A DNA stretch of 48,332 nucleotides, from the NCBI RefSeq assembly GCF_011320115.1, contig NZ_JAANOZ010000017.1:1-48332 (forward strand), given 5' to 3'. Every line of letters begins with the position of its first letter. Within the stretch, counting starts at the first letter, position 1. The notes beneath the pieces were generated by a model that was not told the DNA's origin, did not search any database, and saw only the letters and a program-made list of their open reading frames with translations. This stretch comes from Croceibacterium segetis (GTDB taxonomy: Bacteria > Pseudomonadota > Alphaproteobacteria > Sphingomonadales > Sphingomonadaceae). The position numbers and the translations under genes are program-made. Shown here one piece after another: positions 31,294 through 39,372 of the stretch.

Positions 31294-32384
31294 TTGGACG
31301 CCGCCGTGGCCGCATCCTTCTTCCGTTGCGCGCGCGAAGCGTTGATCATGGTTCGGACCTGCACGTTTCCTTCGTGACAGGCGAATTCGTAGATATGGTA
31401 CTTGTCGTCCCGCACCCACTCGACCTGGGCTGTCCATGGCGTGGTGAACACGTCGGGGTCGGTGTAAGTCACCTGGTAAACCATCGTGCCGGGACCGGTC
31501 ATCGTCAGCCGTTCAACCGTGCTCGCCCTGTCGCCGGTCGGAATCGTCGAGTTCGCGCTCGACGGGCTCGCGCCGCGTTGCCACCGGTCGCCGCTGGCGC
31601 TGTCGCCAGGATGGATGTTGGCAGTCTCGATCACCAGCGTGCCGCCTTCCCAATGGCCGCGGCTCCGCCCCAGCCAGCCGCGCACCGCTGACGGCCAGGC
31701 GGCGCCCCGGCCGATCGGAATGACCCGCAGGCCCTCCATTTCCAGCTGGAACGCGACGAAGCCGGGCGCCTGGAAGATGCGGATACCGTTGTCGCTATCC
31801 CGGTCGGTCGGCATCATCGCGGCTGGAAAGCCGCGGGTGATGCAGCGATCGACCGCGTCGAGGTCGGACACCCAGTCGATCGGCTGGCCCCTGTTCCAGC
31901 TGGTGCGGCCGGCTTTGAACAGTTCCTCGGCGCGCGGCGTCAGTGGCGGCAGGCGCCCGTTCGCCGGACTGACGATGAGCGAGGTTCGCCGCCCAAACGA
32001 CGACGTCCGCAGCCATGCGGCGAGGCCGATGGTGTTGTCGGGCATCAGGTGGGCGTCAAAGTCGGTCTTGTCGGCATCCGACTTCTCCGCCTCCGCGACA
32101 CGCTTGGCGAACCCCTCGTCGCTCAGCCACAGGCGGTCTCCTTGCTTGGCGTCCCGCTCCAGCTCGACTCCGACGTAAGCGAGGTTGTCGCCCGACCAGG
32201 TGGCGCGAAAGTCGGGATCGCCCCATGGCGTGCGTTTCGGAGCGTAGGAATGCGGGACGGCCGGCACAGCCCTATCATCTCTCGGCCCCTCGTGCCCGGT
32301 TGCCGAGCCCGCCAGCGCCAGCGCGGCGGCCAAAGCGAAGGTTGCGATAAGTCGACCGCGCACGAAAGCCCCCCGGCAGTGCAT
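31290..32384 (-). CDS. Exported hypothetical protein, 'TxWGDPDxxxTW' family, paralogue 2
   Basis: This 364-residue paralogue has a signal peptide (LIATFALAAALALAGSATGH) and the full motif set: RTPWGDPDFRATW, SPANGRLPPLT, QPIDWVSDLDAVDRCITRG, RIFQAPGFVAFQLE, GHWEGGTLVIETANI, ERLTMTGPGTMVYQVTY and YEFACHEGNVQVRTMI. Two starts are possible: ATG 32384, or GTG 32363 with GGGGGG upstream. It is translated just after the DUF3237 gene (22-base gap) and overlaps paralogue 1 by four bases. Function unknown; a periplasmic enzyme or binding role in the same pathway is plausible. Confidence 0.72.
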   Translation of the reverse strand: MHCRGAFVRGRLIATFALAAALALAGSATGHEGPRDDRAVPAVPHSYAPKRTPWGDPDFRATWSGDNLAYVGVELERDAKQGDRLWLSDEGFAKRVAEAEKSDADKTDFDAHLMPDNTIGLAAWLRTSSFGRRTSLIVSPANGRLPPLTPRAEELFKAGRTSWNRGQPIDWVSDLDAVDRCITRGFPAAMMPTDRDSDNGIRIFQAPGFVAFQLEMEGLRVIPIGRGAAWPSAVRGWLGRSRGHWEGGTLVIETANIHPGDSASGDRWQRGASPSSANSTIPTGDRASTVERLTMTGPGTMVYQVTYTDPDVFTTPWTAQVEWVRDDKYHIYEFACHEGNVQVRTMINASRAQRKKDAATAASK

Positions 32385-32406
32385 TCGCTCGCCTATTAGC
32401 GCCGGC

Positions 32407-32868
32407 TCACATCACTCGCCAGACCCACAGCTTGATGCTGCTGGCATAGCGGGCCCCGGCGCAGACGAAGATCGACTTGTTGAGCCAGTCGTAGGGGCCG
32501 TCGGGGGCGATGAACTCGGGCACGGTGCGGAAGTAGTATTCGGACGGATCGACGTCCTCGCCGCGGCGCAGCCGGTCCATGACTTCTGCCGGGCCGTGGC
32601 GGAGGCCCTTGTTGCGGATCTGGATCAGCGCGCCGTCGTCGGTCTCGATCGCGTAGATCGCGTCGGCCACTGTCACCCCGTCGGGCCGAGTGAGCTGCCA
32701 GTCGGCCGAGTTGCCCATCAGCTGGCCGCTGATCTTCGGACCCTTCACGTAGCCGCCGCTCTTGATCGCGATGATCCGCCGCGCGCCGTCGTAGACCGGC
32801 CCGATCTCGCGCGGCGCTTCGAGCTCGCCGCCGGCTTCGTAGACGAATTCCAGCTCCGGCTTGATCAT
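32407..32868 (-). CDS. DUF3237 family protein
   Basis: The 153-residue protein matches DUF3237. It has GARRIIAIKSGGYVKGPKISGQLMGNSADW, DAIYAIETDDGALIQIRNKGLRHGP, and EYYFRTVPEFIAPDGPYDWLNKSIFVCAGAR. No signal peptide is seen, so it is cytoplasmic although its neighbours are exported. Most members have no known role. From memory, two Sphingobium DUF3237 proteins (PhcF, PhcG) decarboxylate a lignin-derived phenylcoumaran acid, giving a precedent for a decarboxylase here. Its start overlaps the stop of paralogue 3 (ATGA) and the gene lies inside the operon of exported-family paralogues. Confidence 0.85.
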   Translation of the reverse strand: MIKPELEFVYEAGGELEAPREIGPVYDGARRIIAIKSGGYVKGPKISGQLMGNSADWQLTRPDGVTVADAIYAIETDDGALIQIRNKGLRHGPAEVMDRLRRGEDVDPSEYYFRTVPEFIAPDGPYDWLNKSIFVCAGARYASSIKLWVWRVM

Positions 32869-33941
32869 GGCCGTGCCGGTACCGGCCAGTTGCCCAGTCC
32901 GTCCTCCGGCCTGGCAGCTGCCGCGACCGCTTGGCCCGACTTTCGCTGCGCGCGTGATGCCGCGATCATGTTTCGCACCTGCTGATTACCTTCGTGGCAA
33001 GCGAACTCGTACAAGCGATAGCCGGCATTGCGAGTCCATTCGAGCTCGATGGTCAAAGGCGCGGTGAATACCTCCGGATCGGTGTAGGTAACCCGGTAGG
33101 CGATCGTGTTCGGCCCGGTCATCGTCAGGCGCTCGACCGCGCTCGCCTGCTCGCTCACCGGAATCGTGATGCTCTTGCGACCCTGCAGCGGCGGGGCGGC
33201 GCGCTTGGCGACATCGTTCGCAGCGCTGTCGCCGGCAACCAGGTTGGTCGTCTCGATCACCAGCGTATCGCCTTCCCAGCGGCCGCGGCTCTGCCCCAAC
33301 CAGCCGCGCACCGCCTGCGGCCACTGCTCACCATGCCCGACGGGGATGATCCGCGTGCCGAGGACTTCCAGTTGCAGCACCACGAACCCCGGCGACTGGA
33401 ACAGGCGGATGCCGCCGTTGTAGGGAAACGGCAGCATCGAGGTGGGGAAGCCGCGCGACACGCAGCGGTCGTAGCTGTCGAGGTCGGTCACCCAGTCGAT
33501 CGGCTGCCCGGGTTTCCAGCTCGTCCGCCCTGCGCGATAGAGGACCTCGGCTTGCGGCGTCAGCGGCGGGACGCGGCCGTTGGCGGGGGCGACGAGCAAG
33601 GAGGAGCGGCGGGCGAAGGGTGTCGACTGCAACCATTCGGCGAGCCCGCTGGTGCCCTGCTCGACCACGTCCCTGGTCACTCCGGCGTCGGACTTCCTGG
33701 CCGCGGCCAGCCGTGCGGCGAATTCCTGGTCGTTGAGCAACAGCCGGTCGCCAAAAGGTTCCGGCCGTTCGAGCGGAATGCCGGCATCGGCGATGCGATC
33801 GATCGGCCAGGTTCCCTGCAAGTCGGGATCGCCCCAGGCGGTCCTGCCCGGCGTGTAGGCCGATTTCGCGGCGGCAGCATGCGCCAGCACGATAGCCGAG
33901 CCCGTTATCAGGATTTGAAGAGCCAGGTGACGCCGGTTCAT
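32865..33941 (-). CDS. Exported hypothetical protein, 'TxWGDPDxxxTW' family, paralogue 3
   Basis: The 358-residue protein is the first gene of the minus-strand operon. Its signal peptide is LALQILITGSAIVLAHAAAA, and the mature protein begins near KSAYTPGRTAWGDPDLQGTW. The remaining family motifs follow in order: IPLERPEPFGDRLLL, APANGRVPPLT, QPIDWVTDLDSYDRCVSRG, RLFQSPGFVVLQLE, GRWEGDTLVIETTNLVAG, ERLTMTGPNTIAYRVTYTDPEVFTAPL, and YEFACHEGNQQVR. Function is unknown. The gene overlaps DUF3237 by four bases. The upstream 172 bases are shared with the divergent GMC gene and should hold both promoters. Confidence 0.72.
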   Translation of the reverse strand: MNRRHLALQILITGSAIVLAHAAAAKSAYTPGRTAWGDPDLQGTWPIDRIADAGIPLERPEPFGDRLLLNDQEFAARLAAARKSDAGVTRDVVEQGTSGLAEWLQSTPFARRSSLLVAPANGRVPPLTPQAEVLYRAGRTSWKPGQPIDWVTDLDSYDRCVSRGFPTSMLPFPYNGGIRLFQSPGFVVLQLEVLGTRIIPVGHGEQWPQAVRGWLGQSRGRWEGDTLVIETTNLVAGDSAANDVAKRAAPPLQGRKSITIPVSEQASAVERLTMTGPNTIAYRVTYTDPEVFTAPLTIELEWTRNAGYRLYEFACHEGNQQVRNMIAASRAQRKSGQAVAAAARPEDGLGNWPVPARP

Positions 33942-34113
33942 TTGCCCTCAGCGACGGCAGTGCGGTCTTGGGAGCTTTTACGCGGCGAAGGCTTGCCTGA
34001 CCAGCCGAAGTGCCGCGCGTCTCGGCCATTGCCCGCGCGGGGCACGAACCCTAGCGTGGCTGCCAAGCGAATCGCGCGAAAATTGCGCGAGCGCACCCTG
34101 AGAGGAGCATAAA

Positions 34114-35772
34114 ATGGCGGCGGACCTTTACGCGGACTACGTGATCGTCGGCGCGGGCAGCGCGGGCTGCGTGCTGGCGGCGCGGCTGACCGAGAGCGGC
34201 GAGCACAAGGTGGTGCTGCTCGAAGCCGGCGGCGACGACCGGCCGCTGAAAGAGCCGAGCCAGATCTGGTCGAACCTGATGATCCACACCCCGATCGGCT
34301 TCGGCAAGACGCTCAACGATCCCAAGGTCAACTGGCTCTACGAGACCGAGGTCGATGCCGGCACCGGGAACCGGGCGCACAAGTGGCCCAAGGGCAAGGT
34401 GCTCGGCGGCTCGAGCTCGATCAACGGCCTGCTCTACGTGCGCGGCCAGTCTGCGGACTACGACAACTGGGCGCAGATGGGCGCGCGCGGATGGAGCTGG
34501 GACGAGGTCCTGCCTTACTTCAAGAAGGCGCAGAACCAGGAACGTGGGCCGATCGACACCCACGGCGTCGGCGGCCCGCTCAACGTGTGCGACTTCCCCG
34601 AAAAGCACCTCGTCTCCGCCGCGCTGATCGAGGCCTGCCAGGAAGCCGGCATTCCCTATCGCGAGGACCTCAACAACGGCGACCAGGAAGGCTGCACCTG
34701 GTTCCAGATGACCGCCAAGAACGGCAAGCGCCACTCGGCCGCGGTTGCCTACCTGCACCCGGCGATGAACCGGCCCAACCTGCAGGTCGAGCTGCGGGCA
34801 ATGACCACGAAGATCCTGTTCGAGGGCAAGAAGGCCGTGGGCATCGAGTTCATGCAGAACGGCGAGAAGCGCAAGGTCATGGTCGCGCGCGAAGTGATCC
34901 TCGCCGCCGGCTCGGTCGAAAGCCCCAAGCTGCTCGAGATCAGCGGGATCGGCCAGGGCGCGCTGCTGCAGGAGCTCGGCGTGCCGGTGATCCACGAGAG
35001 CAAGATGGTCGGCGAGAACATGCAGGACCACGTCATGATCGGCTGCCAGGCGCGCCTCAAGGAGGACTGGCACTCGATCAACCACCGCGCGACCGGGCTG
35101 AATCTCATCAAGGAGATCGCCAAGTACGGCATCAGCAAGACCGGCATCCTCAGCATGGCGGTGGCCCACGGCTGCGCCTTCGTGAAGAGCCGCAAGGAGC
35201 TCGAGCATCCCGACGTGCAGATCCACATGATGGCCGCGTCGATGGACCTTCAGGTGCTCGCCACCACCCAGGCCCTGCAGCTCGAAAAGGAGCCGGGGCT
35301 CGCCAGCAACCCCTGCCAGCTGCGCCCGGAATCGCGCGGCTCGATCCATGCCAGGTCGCCCGACGGCATGGTCGCGCCGAAGATCGTGCCGAACTACCTC
35401 AGCGACCCGATCGACCAGGAGATGGCGGTCACCCAGCTCAAGATCATCCGCAACATCTGGCAGCAGCCGGCGCTCGAGCCATACATGGCGGCCAAGGGCG
35501 ACCCGTTCGGCGACAACGATCAACAGATGTTCGAATACGCCAAGATCGCCAGCGGCACCGTCTACCACCCGGTCGGCACCGTCGCGATGGGCGACGAGCG
35601 CTATCCGGTGACGCCCGACCTCAAGGTCCGCGGGGTCGAAGGCCTGCGGGTGATCGACGCCAGCGTGTTCCCCAAGATCACCAGCGGCAACACCAACGCC
35701 CCGACGATCATGATCGCCGAGAAGGGCGCCGAGATGGTGCTGGCGGAAGCGAAGGAAGCGGTGGCGGTTTGA
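34114..35772 (+). CDS. GMC-family FAD oxidoreductase (choline dehydrogenase-like)
   Basis: The 552-residue flavoprotein oxidises an alcohol to an aldehyde or further. The dinucleotide motif is VIVGAGSAGCVLAARL (residues 10-25), followed by LLEAGGDD. The GMC signature 1 is KWPKGKVLGGSSSINGLLYVRG and signature 2 is REVILAAGSVESPKLLEISGIG. The catalytic pair is His485 (VYHPVGTVAMG) and Asn528 (GNTNAPTIMIAEKGA). AGGAG lies seven bases before ATG. It has no signal peptide. It is divergent from the operon carrying DUF3237. Oxidation of an aryl side-chain alcohol, as with sphingomonad PhcC/PhcD enzymes, is an attractive but unproven role. Confidence 0.88.
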   Translation: MAADLYADYVIVGAGSAGCVLAARLTESGEHKVVLLEAGGDDRPLKEPSQIWSNLMIHTPIGFGKTLNDPKVNWLYETEVDAGTGNRAHKWPKGKVLGGSSSINGLLYVRGQSADYDNWAQMGARGWSWDEVLPYFKKAQNQERGPIDTHGVGGPLNVCDFPEKHLVSAALIEACQEAGIPYREDLNNGDQEGCTWFQMTAKNGKRHSAAVAYLHPAMNRPNLQVELRAMTTKILFEGKKAVGIEFMQNGEKRKVMVAREVILAAGSVESPKLLEISGIGQGALLQELGVPVIHESKMVGENMQDHVMIGCQARLKEDWHSINHRATGLNLIKEIAKYGISKTGILSMAVAHGCAFVKSRKELEHPDVQIHMMAASMDLQVLATTQALQLEKEPGLASNPCQLRPESRGSIHARSPDGMVAPKIVPNYLSDPIDQEMAVTQLKIIRNIWQQPALEPYMAAKGDPFGDNDQQMFEYAKIASGTVYHPVGTVAMGDERYPVTPDLKVRGVEGLRVIDASVFPKITSGNTNAPTIMIAEKGAEMVLAEAKEAVAV

Positions 35773-35868
35773 CGTTTCAAGCGCGCGAGACCGCAAGTGG
35801 CCCTTCGCTCACATCAGTCGATTCGACTACCAGAATGCGTGCAACAACCCGGCCTTCCGAATGACCGT

Positions 35869-35898
35869 TTGACTTACCTTGGGCCCCGGCACAAAAAT
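35869..35898 (+). promoter_or_regulatory. Possible sigma-70-like promoter for the lipoprotein-Slam pair
   Basis: TTGACT at 35869-35874 resembles a -35 element and AAAAAT at 35893-35898 follows after 18 bases, 27 bases before the lipoprotein ATG. The -10 match is weak. This is a guess based on spacing. Confidence 0.25.
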
Positions 35899-35924
35899 GC
35901 GACTTCCACGTCTGGGGTCGCCAC

Positions 35925-37721
35925 ATGCACACTACAGTTCGACTGGTCGCTTCTGCGACCTTCATCCTGTTGGCGGCGTGTGGCAGTGGCGGAGGCGTCC
36001 AGAGCACGCCCCCACCGATCCCGACTCCCGCGCCAACTCCAACTCCAACTCCAACTCCGACTCCAACTCCCACGAACGCGCTGATTTCGGACCTCAAGGC
36101 TGATCAAACATTTACAGGTGAAGCCAGCACCACAAACGTCACGCTGACCTTGCCCGACGGCATCGTGCAATCGAATGCGCAATCACGCGATGCCATTTCA
36201 GTCGACTTCGACGCCTCGTCCCAGACGTATACAGTCACGACGGACGGGCGCAGTGCGTCGTTCGGGCCCGCCGAAAGCCAGACGCCGCGTTATGACGGGG
36301 AACAGGCCTGGTCCCGCTCGGACTCCACGGGAAGCGAACACCTCACGCTTGTTACCAATCCCTATTTTGGGTCCCAATATGCGAACAAATACGTGGGCAT
36401 GGGCTATTGGCAGCGCAACGCGCTGACGGCAGGCGTCCAGCAAACCTATTTCGACACCTTCACGTACGGCTTCAACACCGCGGCCGCCAATGTGCCGCGC
36501 ACCGGCGCAGCGCACTGGCTGACCGATGTATTTGGGCTGCTCTCGATTCCCGGAGTCGAGCTCAAGGTCGTCCAGGGATCGGGAGATTTCCAGGTTGATT
36601 TCGCCGATGGTACTTTCCAGACCCTGGCATATCTCAACGAAGGCAACGTCGTGACCGATGGGGGTGCCAGCGGCGCGTTACGGTTCGACGGCGGGGGATC
36701 ACTGAATTCGACTGGCGGATTTGCTGGGTTGTTCTCCTATGTTTCCCCAAGTGCTCGATTGAACGGCGCGATCGGGGGTTCATTCTATGGCCCGAGCGGC
36801 GATGAAATCGGGGGTACCTTCAACGGAAGCGGCAATGGCGCGACATTGACCGGTGCTTTTACCGGCCAGAAATTCGATGTGGGCGCAACTAGCGATGGAA
36901 TCCCCAACATCAGCCTGACCAACCTGCTCACCCCGCAGCGCCTGTCTGGGCCGTCGATCACGTTCTTCTATCGGCAGAGCAGCACTCCCGGGTTCGAAAA
37001 TCTCGTTCGGGGCCAATCAGAAGGACAGGTTTCAATCGAACCGGACGGAGTTAAGTCGCTGAATTTCAACAACGGCAGCTACACTCTTGTTCCCAGTGAT
37101 ATTGACACGGTCGGTCCGGCCAATTTTTCGACTTACCGCTCGACGTTCAATGGCGAGCCATTGACGGTATCACTATACAAGACAGGATCCGCCAATGGCG
37201 AATTGGCCCTGACCTACGCGAGTTTTGTCGACTGGCGATCGAGCGAGCCGACCACGCTGCCGTCCGGAGACGCCGCGACCAATTATTATCACCAATATTT
37301 GGTCTACGGATTTGAAACTCCGACGGGGATCATCGCGGCTCGTACGGGTAGCGCGACCTATTCCGGAGTTGTCTACGGAGCGGGAGCAGCACCGGACGGA
37401 CGTGCTTTCAACGTGAGCGGGTCCTCATTCTTCGACGTTCGGTTTGATGCCGACACCTATAGCGGCTGGATGCAGCTCCTTGGCAACGAATCAAATGGCA
37501 CAGTAACCGACTTTGGCCGCTGGACTTTCTCCGGCGCGGCGAACAACAGCATGGTCAGCGCGCCGTTGATCGGACCCGGAGCATTCGATCCTGGCAGCGC
37601 GATCTATCCTCGCTTCTACGGACCGACAGGACAGGAGATTGGTGCGACTTTCTGGTTGAAGACCACTCCGGCCCTCGATCCTTCCGGGGTTCAAATAGTC
37701 GGCGCAACCCTCGCCAAGTAG
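35925..37721 (+). CDS. TbpB-like beta-barrel surface lipoprotein
   Basis: The 598-residue protein is a predicted outer-membrane lipoprotein. The signal peptide ends in the lipobox LAAC, with Cys19 as the acylated residue. A low-complexity linker of Pro-Thr repeats at about 27-50 would reach away from the membrane. Two C-lobe-like segments contain the transferrin-binding-protein barrel hallmark: FYGPSGDEIGGTF near 284 and FYGPTGQEIGATF near 561. Proteins of this group bind metal carriers or haem and are moved to the surface by Slam proteins. The next gene, two bases away, is a Slam homologue. GC and codon bias are lower than in the flanking catabolic genes, so transfer is likely. The ligand is unknown. 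Confidence 0.78.
   Translation: MHTTVRLVASATFILLAACGSGGGVQSTPPPIPTPAPTPTPTPTPTPTPTNALISDLKADQTFTGEASTTNVTLTLPDGIVQSNAQSRDAISVDFDASSQTYTVTTDGRSASFGPAESQTPRYDGEQAWSRSDSTGSEHLTLVTNPYFGSQYANKYVGMGYWQRNALTAGVQQTYFDTFTYGFNTAAANVPRTGAAHWLTDVFGLLSIPGVELKVVQGSGDFQVDFADGTFQTLAYLNEGNVVTDGGASGALRFDGGGSLNSTGGFAGLFSYVSPSARLNGAIGGSFYGPSGDEIGGTFNGSGNGATLTGAFTGQKFDVGATSDGIPNISLTNLLTPQRLSGPSITFFYRQSSTPGFENLVRGQSEGQVSIEPDGVKSLNFNNGSYTLVPSDIDTVGPANFSTYRSTFNGEPLTVSLYKTGSANGELALTYASFVDWRSSEPTTLPSGDAATNYYHQYLVYGFETPTGIIAARTGSATYSGVVYGAGAAPDGRAFNVSGSSFFDVRFDADTYSGWMQLLGNESNGTVTDFGRWTFSGAANNSMVSAPLIGPGAFDPGSAIYPRFYGPTGQEIGATFWLKTTPALDPSGVQIVGATLAK
36010..36072 (+). repeat. Hexanucleotide tandem repeat encoding a Pro-Thr linker
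   Basis: About ten near-perfect copies of a six-base unit (ACTCCA and variants ACTCCC, ACTCCG) follow one another and encode the PTPTPT linker after the lipobox of the TbpB-like lipoprotein. Copy-number change would alter linker length in units of two residues without a frameshift. Confidence 0.75.
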
Positions 37722-37723
37722 TC

Positions 37724-39037
37724 ATGCGCGCATTCATCTGGTTATTTGCTGCCGGCTGCGTTGGAATTCCGGTGAGACCGGCGCTGTCCCATCAGGTAAT
37801 AAAAGGGCTGTCGGCCTCTGACCTGTTCGATGCTGCTGCCCGAGCGACCGCAGCCGGAAAAAGTGGGGAGGCGCTCGCCATGTATCGGGCACTGGCGAAT
37901 GACCCCGATCTCGAGGTGCGCTCTGAAGCCCGTTTCCGGATGGGCGGCCTGTTAACCAGGCTCGGCCGAGAGCCTGAAGCGGCGCGCGCCTACCGCGCGA
38001 TACTTGACGAAAAGCCAAATGCGACGCGAGTTCGTTTCGAATTGGCGCGTCTGCTCGAAAGGATGGGCGACGAGGCAGAAGCGCGACGGGAGCTGCGCCA
38101 GGTTCGCGCCGTACCACTACCAGCCGATGTGGCGATGTTTGTCGATCGCTTCGCGGATGCCCTTCGCTCACGCAAGCCAATAGGCGGATCGTTCGAGATC
38201 GGCTTTGCCCCAAACTCGAACATCAACCGCGCCACCGACGCCCGCATATTGGAAACCGTTATCGCCCCCCTCACTTTGGACGACGCGGCTCGCGCCCAAT
38301 CCGGTGTTGGCGTCGAAGGAAGCGGGCAGGCCTATCTTCGCTGGCCCCTCAGCGACGAAGTTAATGTCGTCCCGCGCGTCTCGGGCGAAGGGGAATTTTA
38401 CCGCAAAAGCGAGTTCGATGACGTTTCCGTGTCTGCACAGGCAGGCATTGAATGGCACGCCGGCAAGGATCGGATCACGCCCTCGGCAGGCAGGACTTGG
38501 CGCTGGTTCGGCGGCAAACCCTACGCGACGACTGACACACTATCAGCAGCTTGGGTGCATTCGCTGGGACCAAGGGCGCAATTGACCCTCCGAGGAGGGG
38601 CAGGACAAGCATCGTACAAGTTCAACAGGCTACAGTCCGGTGGCCTCTATAATGTTTCTGCCACCGCCGAATTCGCGGTGAGCGCTCGGACTGGCGTTGG
38701 TGGCTCGCTTGGAGCAACTCGGCAATCGGCTCGGGATCCGGGCTACGCGACGACATCAGGCTACGTTTCGCTTTTTGGCTGGCGCGAAGCCGGACCGATG
38801 ACCGTCTACGCTTCATCCACCCTACGCCGGACGTTGGGTGACGCACGCCTATTCCTGTTCGACGACCGGCGACGGGAGTGGTTTGCAAGCGTCAGCGGCG
38901 GCGTAACGCTTCGCCAACTTGCGGTCGCTGAGTTTGCTCCGTTCGTACGGGTAACCCTCGAGCGCAACTTTTCGACCGTCGGCATTTACGACTATCGCCG
39001 GATGAAGGCGCAAGTCGGACTCACTCGGGCCTTCTAG
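37724..39037 (+). CDS. Slam/DUF560-type outer-membrane translocator (type XI secretion)
   Basis: This 437-residue protein has an N-terminal signal peptide (FIWLFAAGCVGIPVRPALS). A TPR-like helical region covers about 28-145 (ALAMYRALANDPDLEVRSEARFRMGGLLTRLG, RVRFELARLLERMGDEAEARREL). A C-terminal beta barrel starts GSFEIGFAPNSNINRATD and ends in a terminal Phe (VGLTRAF). The PNSNINRAT segment and the TPR-plus-barrel order are those of surface lipoprotein assembly modulators (DUF560). Its role would be moving the adjacent TbpB-like lipoprotein across the outer membrane. It starts two bases after the lipoprotein stop, so the pair is cotranslated. The lower GC matches the lipoprotein. Confidence 0.8.
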   Translation: MRAFIWLFAAGCVGIPVRPALSHQVIKGLSASDLFDAAARATAAGKSGEALAMYRALANDPDLEVRSEARFRMGGLLTRLGREPEAARAYRAILDEKPNATRVRFELARLLERMGDEAEARRELRQVRAVPLPADVAMFVDRFADALRSRKPIGGSFEIGFAPNSNINRATDARILETVIAPLTLDDAARAQSGVGVEGSGQAYLRWPLSDEVNVVPRVSGEGEFYRKSEFDDVSVSAQAGIEWHAGKDRITPSAGRTWRWFGGKPYATTDTLSAAWVHSLGPRAQLTLRGGAGQASYKFNRLQSGGLYNVSATAEFAVSARTGVGGSLGATRQSARDPGYATTSGYVSLFGWREAGPMTVYASSTLRRTLGDARLFLFDDRRREWFASVSGGVTLRQLAVAEFAPFVRVTLERNFSTVGIYDYRRMKAQVGLTRAF

Positions 39038-39042
39038 GCTTT

Positions 39043-39075
39043 GATTTGACGCCAGCCGAAATTCTACGTCAAATC
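39043..39075. terminator. 9-bp inverted repeat downstream of the Slam gene
   Basis: GATTTGACG (39043-39051) and CGTCAAATC (39067-39075) are exact reverse complements separated by 15 bases, starting five bases after the Slam stop codon. There is no T-run, so it may be a weak terminator, an mRNA-end stabiliser or the border of an inserted segment. Confidence 0.4.
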
Positions 39076-39372
39076 ATGCGGCCTGATCCTCGCCATCTGC
39101 TCCGCTGCCTACATCGCTTCGCGCTTGGCAATTCCGTCAATCGACCTCGTCCCGGCCGATAAGCCTTTCCTACACGCCCGCGATCTGAAAGACTCGCGGC
39201 GGCTCTTTCCAATCGTCGGTTCCCCTCAATCCCAGGCTCGCTCCGCCCCTTTGGCGCGCGCGAGTCCTGCGCGTGTTTCGTCAACTTGCATCTTGCGCAA
39301 CACGTCCGGCGGCTCCTCGCGCTGGTGCGACTTTTGTGCGACTTTTGGCTTTGCGCGGCAGCCGGCTTTTCC
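39076..39372. other. Gene-free stretch between Slam gene and SDR gene
   Basis: With the inverted repeat just before it, this makes about 335 bases without a convincing gene. A minus-strand frame through about 39225-39345 contains MQVDETRAGLARAKGAERAWD but has no ribosome site or recognised family. I treat the stretch as non-coding, possibly the remnant of an insertion boundary. Confidence 0.4.

Noticed and set aside
35925-39037. Interpretation of the lipoprotein-Slam pair as a complete haem or transferrin uptake system
   Set aside because: No dedicated TonB receptor, haem-binding motif or iron-regulatory box is adjacent; the ligand is left open.
39069-39284. Minus-strand 71-codon frame between Slam and SDR genes
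   Set aside because: No ribosome site, basic low-complexity composition and no family. It overlaps the inverted repeat.
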